Of a stretch of 64,000 bases of DNA, positions 23,804 through 33,600 are shown piece after piece. The stretch's first letter is position 1. Each line of letters begins with the position of its first letter. The stretch is from Parelaphostrongylus tenuis (taxonomy: Eukaryota; Nematoda; Chromadorea; Rhabditida; Metastrongylidae): contig JAHQIW010005830.1 of the NCBI GenBank assembly GCA_019055375.1, forward strand, positions 62,001 to 126,000, in the 5' to 3' direction. The notes under the pieces were generated by a model. It was not told the DNA's origin. It searched no databases and saw only the letters and a list, made by a program, of their open reading frames with translations. Position numbers and translations under genes: made by a program.

Positions 23804-24569
23804 AGTCTATACAAAATTAATTACGCTTTATGCACTGTTGAAATGCGTCCGCTTCGCGAAACTTCTTGAACTAGTCTTACGCAAATCATGTAAATAATCA
23901 AATGGCGCTTAGGTGGTTGTAAGTTGGCCTAAAATGTGTTTTGGAAATTGGATGGGTATTAAGTGTATATATGGGTTCAACCTTGAACTCTGGGGAAGGT
24001 TTATTCAAGATTGTCTGTTGATGCTATCAAACAAGCTCTTTTATGCAAAATAAACACAGGAAGAATTTCAGTGATTCAAGCCCTTTTTATCCCGACTCGT
24101 TTCTATAAAACCGTTAAAGCTTTGTTATATGCCACTTACATGCAATATCAAACCTCGTAAAAGGTTTTTATAAATGGTCTGTGGATGTTTAACTTTCATT
24201 TTCAAAATAACTATTGAACTCAAACCAGTCACGCTTCTACTTTGACCCAGTATGTGTTCGATTTTCGGTATTGCGCATTCCATTTCTACTTATTTTCTCA
24301 CTACCACTTTAGAGTTGATCTTAGCATCGCGAAAAAGAGAGCCTATGACGGCGATGGCAAACGAGAGTGATTGAGCAGCGTGGAAGCTCGTGCACGAGCT
24401 ACTTGCCCCATGGAATGAGCTCAAAGAACTTATTTCTTGCGCGCATAAGTGGTCGCTCAGTTTAACCTATTATAAGTATCGTCGCTAAAGTGTAATAATA
24501 CCTTTTGTTTGGTATCACATATTTTTAACGTATCCTTTTCGCTGAACAAGGGTTTTTTATAAAGAGTCT

Positions 24570-25190
24570 AATATAAATTCAAAAGCTTAAGTCTCCGTCT
24601 AGTGCAGGCACATGACCGGTTGTTGAAGAGACTCTCTATAACGCTGTAAACATTGACATAAAATTGTGTTTCATAGGCGGCGTTATCCAGCTATAGCTTC
24701 GCTGGAAGCACGAAAGCACATAACGTGTAAAGAAAAACCCTTGTCGTCACAGACAGGCGTTAAATTTGGAGTTCCTTCTAAAAAGAAGAAACATTTTTTG
24801 AAAAAATAACAAAAACTGCACTTCACAACGGCGCCATCGATCAATGATCGCTCCAACCCCCATTGCTCCACCCCTCCCATCTCGCAGCCCTTAAATGGGC
24901 CAAAAACAGTTACTCGTATAGGTTGACCAATATTACTTCTTCTATTACACTGCACAGAAACGGTGTATCTGAAGAATAAGCACAGCGTTGGAGTTCGTAA
25001 ATCTTACGTTTTCGAATGATTTTTGATATTCTAAAGTAAGAGCTCTGTCTTGCAAGAAAATTGCGTGTGTGAAACATAAACGTTTTCTATCATCGAAACG
25101 TTATAATAAAGACTTCTCCAAAGACGGGCCGCTATCGCGCTAGCCAGAGATTTGAGGTTTTGAAAAATTACTACCATTATCTACGAAAAG
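24570..25190. repeat. Dispersed repeat R2, two copies head to head
   Basis: A block at 24,590-24,680 (AAGCTTAAGTCTCCGTCT, GACCGGTTGTTGAAGAG, TATAACGCTGTAAAC) is the inverse of a block at 25,000-25,165 (AAACGTTATAATAAAGACTT, GGGCCGCTATCGCGCTAGCC). More R2 copies: 18,720-18,930 and 51,430-51,610 (orientation of the second block), 17,490-17,620 (opposite) and possibly 10,500-10,720. In B' the pair is at 58,520-59,130. No coding potential is seen. It looks like a non-autonomous element, class unknown. Confidence 0.5.
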
Positions 25191-26596
25191 TTCTTGTCCA
25201 GCGGAAGCCAAATAGAAACTACCAGTGTTTTAATTATTTCAAAACTTGATTTCTTGCTTCTAATCTTTCTAGCACTAAATTTTGCTTTTGCTGAATTTTC
25301 ATATTCAGTCACGACCATTATGAGCATATCTTTGCATTTGCTGCCAAAAGTTAATTACCTTCACACATGTCTACAAGATTCAATCGGCTAAGTCAGGCTA
25401 ATAAAACTTTTACTCGCGTGTGCACAAGGTTATTCGAAAAAGGTCTTGTCTGTTTTAATTGCAAATTGGCTGCATGACAAAAAGCTGCGGTTGATGTCTG
25501 TAAACAGGAAAAGAGAGTGACTCAGAAAATTATGCTCTCTTTAAATACAAACAACTGCACTAGTTCAACCTACGAGCTCATCAAGCCTCTGATTCGTCCA
25601 AAGTTCAAAAAACTGGAACATTCAGCAATCGATCTCTGGCAATATCTCTGCTATAGTTAAATATTAACTCCTTTTTCTTCTACTCAAATGAGATGAAAAA
25701 ATGTGTTAAGTTATCGAAAAAACGACGGGATTACATATAATTGACCTCGAGGAAACGGATAAAAGACTACCTTTACCATCCAGACGTCAATATTTACCTT
25801 CATGAAAAGCTACAACACAAGGTGTTGGCGAAACAAAACAATAAAAACACCGCTTCATTAACATTATTTCAACTTTTTCTCACAATGTGGCATGTGGTAT
25901 ACATGCGACAGACAGCCATTGTTGTTCCCATGTAAAAGAGTATAAGGATGTATATTCGCACTTAGAAGTAAAAAATGGACATTTCCAACGCTTGAGAGAT
26001 GACACCTGCTCGGAATGATAAATTTTAAAGGAAATGACCTTCACCTTTTTTTCCTATGAATCTAATGGAATAAATACAGTATAAAGCAGTATTCAAGAAG
26101 GATCGGCTTAGAAAAGTCCATAGCAGCGATTGAAATATTACTGAGCGAGTGGGTTAGTTCGTGATCGTTTGTATGACTGCCTGAACATAATACAAAATCA
26201 CATGATTCGATCTGACGATAGAGACGATTGGTTTGTGATTACGGTTTTAGCGTAACTGATTTCTTGTTAAGTATGTGAAGACAAATACGCTGGCGGAACG
26301 GGTTGGGAACTATGTGTTCATCTAAAGAGGGCACCCATACGGGAGGCTTGGAATGAGCAGGGTACTCCACTAAGCAAGCTTGTAACATGATGATATTTTA
26401 CAGAAGATTTTGAAGGTAATGTCACTGTCCTCGTACAGGAATCAAAGACATGTGCATGCAAAATTTTCGTAGCACTTTCAAGAAATTCCAAACATCCAAG
26501 AATATACCGCAAAAATTGTGCATTGTGATGACACTAGACCTCGCGACGTAGCTCAGACTGGCTTTTCACGACCTGGGATAGACACATTGTTGGTGT

Positions 26597-27169
26597 TTAA
26601 AAAGAACTGTACTGTATGAATTGCAATACAGTTTCCAAATCTTCTTTGCTAAGAATTTGGACTTGACTGAAAATGATTGCATTTTGATTTGGCCAAGCCG
26701 AAACCCTCAAAACGCCAACCAATAACGTGCCGTGTCGTATTAAGCACGCTTTACAGTCAACGACCTCACCGCTGTTTTTCATCGCGGCACTGAAGAGAGA
26801 CTGAGGCATTGTGAAATTGACTTTCACACATGTATTTTGTGCAATTTTGAGATCACCCGATAGCTCCTTTCTGGCGCATAGAACGATATTAGACTCGTTA
26901 TACAACCTTCCGAATGGAACCGTTAAAAGTGAAATTTGTCCGTTTTTTACTTCCACTACACATTGTGTGTCAGCAATTCTGAGGCTTGTCGGCAATTCGC
27001 AGGGCGTATAGTGACGAAATTTGAGATATTCCTGCAACTCAGTGTTGGCATAGGGCATTCTGTGATGAAGGAGACTGATTAACGGACACCAATTCAGATT
27101 GTAATCCAAAGAATCAGTTGGCAGGTTTTGGATGAAGGTTTTGGAGCATCTGCCATACAGTCCAGACAT
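26597..27169 (-). CDS. Hypothetical protein, 190 codons
   Basis: The longest uninterrupted single-exon frame in the window outside the RTE: MSGLYGRCSKTF to FIQYSSF. It has no signal peptide, no membrane segment and eight cysteines (for example CELPTSL, CVVEV, CARKEL, CKACLIRH). I do not recognise the family. It lies 460 bases downstream of receptor gene B on the same strand. In B' the matching interval keeps only a decayed version of the N-terminal part (about 60,300-60,720, with stops and a replaced stretch), and B has unrelated sequence where the C-terminal half should align, so selection on it is not shown. It may be one exon of a larger gene or a chance frame. Confidence 0.35.
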   Translation of the reverse strand: MSGLYGRCSKTFIQNLPTDSLDYNLNWCPLISLLHHRMPYANTELQEYLKFRHYTPCELPTSLRIADTQCVVEVKNGQISLLTVPFGRLYNESNIVLCARKELSGDLKIAQNTCVKVNFTMPQSLFSAAMKNSGEVVDCKACLIRHGTLLVGVLRVSAWPNQNAIIFSQVQILSKEDLETVLQFIQYSSF

Positions 27170-27632
27170 AGTGCTGAGTGATTATCACTTAATCTGGTGA
27201 ATAACGCTTTCTTGGGAGCCAAAAAGTTTCAAAATGCCTTCGAAATCAAGCAAAATCTTCTAAATTTCATCTGATTGAAAGATCATGAGTTTAATCGCTG
27301 CGAAATCTATGCCACCAGATATGTGGCTGAATTGTCTTGACGTGGAAGGAGATTACTTCGATTATCTATTTTAATACTATCACAGTTTAATTAGTGCACA
27401 GTGAATATCCTTTTCTATGCATTTTGAAAGTGCAACAGTACTCTTCCTGCAGCCTATTTGTTGCTTGAATTATTCATTTATGTTCATATCGACAATTCAC
27501 GCTCTTTTCTGGAACTGAATTTGCTTTCTAATTTATAGATTATGGATAAAATTGCACACTACACCACATTTTATTCTGTTCTGCTGCTCTTCCGAGAAAC
27601 CATCGAATTAATGGGCAAAGTAAGATCGTGCT

Positions 27633-30600
27633 TCAAACTCTTTCTGCAATTACACTGTTCTCCGAAACACTCGTGACACTGGCTTGACGTTTGGTTGTTG
27701 AGGTTGTACTTTGACGAGAAATGGCTGAAAACCTCTCAAAGATAGCGACGACAGGTGCCTGTAAGTTGAAAAAAATTTACTTACAATATCGGAATATTTT
27801 CTAATTCCATACATGGAGTACAATTTGCGACGAATCTCTACTCCTGTTATCAGCATCAACCAGGGATGGAGAAAAAAAAGAATGTTGATCAGCGGGTACA
27901 TAGACCGAATTTTCTGCCAAAGAGCTACCTGAAAACAGTTTATTGTCATGTCAGAACCTTGAATTATTCAATTATGCTCATATTGACAATTTATTTCAGA
28001 AGTTGATCCATATCATAATAGAACTATTTTTGCGCTGCCACTGGTAGGCCTCTGTTTCACAGATTTTGCTCAACGAGATATCTTCAGCAAGTTATTTGTT
28101 AAAGCTAACTAAAGCGGCTCTATGTTGGCCGTATTAGTATCAAATGCGACACACTTTTGTTTACGTTACAGATGGGCTAAAAAATGACTTTCTGCACAAC
28201 AGACTCATAGAATATCTTTTCGGGTATGAAAGTGTATCACCAAACTGCGTAAAACAAGTTTCATCAAAAAAAAAAAAAGAATCGAAAGTACAAGTTTTTA
28301 GCACTGCTCATCTAATTATTATAAATAGATCACCTTTGTTTCATCTAACCTATTCAGATAATACAAATGGATAGGGTCACACCTCTTTAAAAACATTGGA
28401 AATAAAGAACCTTTCACACAGTAGAGAATGTTGACAACAACTATTTCCGATTTATAAAATGAGGAAGATTGTCAAAAAGTGCCATTCTGCGCCCACTAGT
28501 TCTGTAAGGACTAAAAGGCCGTAGTAGCAAGCTGGATATTCCGAGGATTTGATAAAGGAATTTATCTGAGTTATCAGCGTCATGGGACTGGATCAAATCT
28601 GGCGATGCTGCCCATAAACAGTTTATGACACAAAATATGATCTGTTTTTTGAAACATATAAAGCGGAAGTAGATGAGATGTCAGAGCTTTTTTCAAGTCA
28701 ATGAGTGGTTTGAGAAACTTGACACTTGTACTTTTGGAACAGTTAGTGAAAAAAATCCGACGTTTGCTGTCGCAGCAATTCAAATGCAGGCCTTGGTAAG
28801 ATAACCTATAATGATCGACCTATCTCTTGTTAATTATGACGTCTACATGACTGCTCTACTACAATTTAGAGGAAGTGTTATCGAAAGAATGTCTGAGTTC
28901 TGCCTTTAATAGTCAGTTTAAGGTAATACATAGTACCTATTAACACACAAAATTCCTAGCTTAAAGAATGCCAGTAGTAAGACGTCCTTGTTCAACGGAT
29001 GTCAGCTCGAAAACGATGTCTTCATGTAATAAGTATCACCATCAAAGTCAATCTACTCTGCTCCGCTCTTGTAGTTTGCAAGCTCATCCTACAGAATTTT
29101 TATTAACCGGACTGACGGAGCTACAAAGCAATAAATGAGAGTTATGTGGCAGTCATGGTTTGAAAGGGATTGAACGAATTAAATGATACTGACAGGAATA
29201 GAAAACTGAGGACGTAAATATATACCCATTGATGTAGAGCGATGGGCAAAACTTTCGCGTCAGGTGGGAATAGAACCCGCGCCTCACTCTTTCCGGGAAT
29301 GCGTGCTCTACCTGTTACACTACTGACGCCCATTTTGCACATCGTTCTTTCGACGCTACAGCCCGCCTATCTGTCAGGTGCCAGCCGTCAACGGCCTCAC
29401 CCGGATAGTCGGTTTCGACATTGAACCCAGTCGCGCTGACAGATACTGCGTATCATAGATCAAACGATATTCTTTTTATTTAACCGCTTATAGGTGGTAT
29501 GATGTTATAAATATATACCCATTGATGTAGCGTAGAAACGATGTGCAAAATGGGCGTCAGTATTGTAACGGATACAGCACGCATTCCCGAGGAAAGAGTG
29601 AGGTGCGGATTCTAGTCCCGCCTGACGCGAAAGCTTTGCACATCGCTCTACATCAATGAATATATATTTATAACATCATACCACCGCTATATGCGGTTAA
29701 ATAAAAAAAAGTATCATTTGAGGACGTAAAACTATCTGTGGGGTATGCGAAAAGAAGAAGCGTTGGTGACTACTTCTACGGAATGTTAAGTTTATTCTTA
29801 GATAATCACCAACTAAATTCTCAGATTTTCTTTGAGACTAGAAAACAAAGTAGACATATCTTCGACCACAGCAGGAACCATCATAATCGTCCTATCATAG
29901 ACATGAAAATGGAAATACAAAATCACACGCCTTATTTTACTAGTATCACTGTCTTTTTTGTACCTCGGTGGTGTAGTGGCAGCACGAGATCGCAGTATGG
30001 ATGAAGAGCGAGTTCCACTTCCGATTGAGGCCGTGTTTTGAGAGCGCGTGTGGGGCAGTGCTTATAAGTGCTCTGCGTCGCAGAAGATATCAATGGTTCA
30101 ACCAAACGCTCATGGCCTACCAAGCCATCCATTTCCTCGGGGTCGGTAAGTTGGTACCAGAATGGTTTCAGACTTGTCTGGAAGGATAGGCGGCACTGAC
30201 TCGGTTTAACGGGAGACCACCGCGAGTCATTGCAAAGTCCGGATAAGCAGTCAATCACCTCCAACGAATATATAAATTGAAGACGAATGCACGGCACATC
30301 TCTCTGGGACTGACCATCCCCGAGAGCTTCACACTCTATCCTCTATCACTGTCTTATGATGTATTCTTCAATGCATTAGAAAAATAAACATACTTTGATG
30401 CCATAGATACTTAGAGTGTCAAAGACATTAAATAGCATGATAGCCGTGAATGCCACGATGAGTGGAGCCAGATGAACAGTAACTCGACATTTTCTTCGAT
30501 ATGACCTGTAAGAGAGTTTATTTTAAAACATCGTTTGTTTCACAGTGCTGTTGCATATGTCTAACGCTTTTCATTATACAATATCTGTCATCATATATAA

Positions 30601-33600
30601 TACTGAATCTTAGTACTTGAATTGAATTTCACTCTTCTTACACAATGTTCAAAAGACTTTTAAGCAATTTTATCTCAGCACATCACTGGGAATTTCATCT
30701 TTTAGATGACTGTCATTAAACTCTAGTCAAAAAATTCTCCTCGCGATCCTGAAGATATTCGAGCTGGGCACTTTTGTTTACACATGCGGAAGAGCTTCGG
30801 AAGAGGGGCCCAGCCAAGCCTCTTGATAGATTGCGTCACTATCCATGGCACATAGCATCTCCTTTGACTATCGGGATTATGCATAAATAGGTGAGAACAA
30901 TTATCATAGGTAGTGAATCAATCGAACTAGCAGAAAAGAACTCGCCTCTAGTTCATGTGTTCTTGCTGGAAGAAGTTACCTGAATTGCCGTTATATTCTG
31001 CGAATACTCCACATTTCCTTGTAGCCAGTCTGGATATGATTCAAACAAATGAAGTAACAAGTTTCAGAAAACAGAAGATTTCCCTTAGCCCATTCCCAAC
31101 TTCGAATTTAAGGGTACAGGAAGACGTAGTGGAAAAGACAACAATTGAAGAAGGTAACTCAAATGGTAAGCTAGTTTGTTCTCTAGTGTGGAACAACGAC
31201 CATTGTGAAGAGCTCGGGACGCTATAAATTTGAGCAGTCGTGTGGAATTTCTATTTTGAGTGGTGTTTGTTAAGCAGGGTATGACAGTAATCTATTTAGT
31301 TACTCTTCTAACTGCTAGCTTTAAACTTTTTCCCATGCACTAGCTCTTGAAGAATGGTCAAATAGAGTTCAACATGTAATATGGATCTTTAGAGCAAACA
31401 CATTTTCTCTGCTTAATTTCCTTCTCTTACTACATTCAAAGTGGAAAATATTATTATGACCACAAGAAAAAAAATTATGGAATGCTCTTTAATATCACAA
31501 AAAGTAACACACACGCTCTTTTCAGATCGATGTTGATAGAGTAAGCTAAGAATCCTTGAGTAACTCAAGCAACAAATGATGAAAGATGGAAGAAGGAATG
31601 AAGTTGACATTAGGCTGAGAACCTGAAATCGACTGCTGTAAGGAATTTAGCAATTTTGAAAATGAGTCCCTTTATTGTCTAAACTAATGCTGCCAGTAAC
31701 TCATAACCAAATCGTTAGCCATTCTTCAATCACTGGTTAAAGGATGTATAAAAGGCAGCATTTATGGCCATAAAAATAATTTATGTATATAAAAAGCTCT
31801 CTATCATCTCCTTAACCTAGAGAATTTTCTCTTTTATGACTTGGAGAGAATACAACTTTTCTTGTTAAGTAGTTCCCTAATTTCTTCCAAGATTCTGAAT
31901 GATCATGGTTTTCTGCAGAGTAGTGCAGTGATACAGTACAACAAAAATAGTATGCCTGACGTTTCGAAAAGTTCCGCCTTCTTCAGAGCTTGGAGGGTCC
32001 AAACTGATTAACAGTATCCTCGGAGAAATATTCTTGTAACCCCGGCAAAAAAAGCAAAATGAACAGATTTCTGGATTGCATATAGAGAAAACCTCAATTT
32101 GAAACATTCATCATTCAAATTCACCTCAAAAACGGATCAGATTTCGATGTGAAATTTACACCTTCCCCCAAAAATCTAGAACACCTGCGTGATAATCTAG
32201 AAAATCTTTCCGATACATACTAAAAATTCGAAAAAGGAACCGCAAAGAAGAGTGTCTCATAATCACATATGATTGTGTACCATACCTTAGGCTAACTTCC
32301 CAATTAGAATTTAACGCATTCTTACCTATGCATGAGTCTGAGCGGCTCGTCTTCAATGAAAGACCGAAAGTTTTCAAACAGGCAATAAGTGTTCCAAAAG
32401 AAGCTTTTTTTCTTTTACTACGCAGTTCGAAAAATTTTCTATTACGTCTTTGTGCGAGGGTTATGAGAGTATTTTGCTGAGCAGATTGTGGATTAACTTG
32501 ACCTTTCCAGGCTCTGAAGAAGGCGGAAATAGTCGAGAGTCGGCTATACCACTTTTACAGTACTGTAATACTACTGCACTCAAGAACACACTATTATCAA
32601 AAACTTCGAATCTGCTCAAGCAGGAAAACATTGCATTACTCAATCAATGCCGTGGTTAATCGATATCGGTCCTATGAGTTGGAGATAATGCAGTTGTATT
32701 GCTACATTACTTGTTCTAACAAGTAACTATCTCTGTATGACCTCGTGTATGTTATCTCAATATAGAACGTGTATTCATTATCCACCCCGAGGTCCAAGGA
32801 AGTCGGATTTTGAGGTTTACTTTATCATACGTTTTTGATACTAATCAACTGCTGCATCGACGCAGTGTCCAGGCGCAAATACAATTTGGCTTGCAAATAC
32901 CCAAAGACCCTGCTGTTTCCTGGAAACTTGTTAAGTGATGCTAGGCCACGTCAACATGGCTGCTGTCTGAAAGGGCTCTGTCTATGGATATTACTCAGCC
33001 GCAGAGTGATCCATGCTATTCAATTCAACTATTCAATTCGTTTCGATGCAGCGACTACGCCGACCAGCATTTTATGAAAAGCAACCGCTGTGGACAGTCG
33101 TTTTTAATCGTCGTAACTATGATGAAGGCAAAACCACGAAATCGCCGAAAGTTAGCCATAAGGCGCATCCCTCACAAATTGATCAACGTTGACAGCTTTA
33201 GTCTCTTTGTTGTATATATGTATATTATATATACATCTATATATACAAACTTGTTTTGTAAACACCTCTGAGATTGTTTAAGTATATCCCTTCGAGGACG
33301 GCGCCATTTTTGCCTAGCGGGCTGTTCGGACGGCTGTCGGAGCGCTGTAGTGCTAATGTGGCAGTTTTCTCTTAAGCATCTCTGTCAAAACACCTCTTCC
33401 TCAAATAAAATCCGCGGCTTCCCACAAACCCGTTAAGCCATCGAAACCACAACGTCACTATCACCGCGATCGCACTGCCTTTTCCACGACTATCGATCAT
33501 ATTGAGCAGCCGTCAATAGTATCCGTTGGAAATCCTACTCCACCTTCAACCCTACAGCCTGTCATTCAGCAAAATTCATTTCCTCTAGATCTACTCTCGC

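Larger units (their letters stand above)
18575..30960 (+). repeat. Segment B: first copy of a 12.4-kb direct duplication
   Basis: Aligns colinearly with 51,265-64,000. Anchor pairs: 18,600/51,297; 20,510/53,510; 22,870/56,755; 23,702/57,610; 25,220/59,120; 27,928/61,480; 29,207/62,722; 30,505/63,503. Divergence is clear but moderate by eye (roughly one base in ten in many stretches). It contains exon 1 of pseudogene A near its left end and the last three exons of gene B near its right end. The match still holds at the window edge, so the true right end of the duplication is unknown. Confidence 0.9.

Noticed and set aside
29257..29329. A functional tRNA gene (formal anticodon GGA)
   Set aside because: The cloverleaf is complete, but position 33 is C rather than U, a serine tRNA would have a long variable arm, and the sequence is one of many dispersed copies in a mobile element.
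32835..33271. Overlapping plus-strand frames of 80 and 95 codons
   Set aside because: Unrecognised, overlapping each other in different frames and running into a TA-rich tract; no sign of splicing or conservation.
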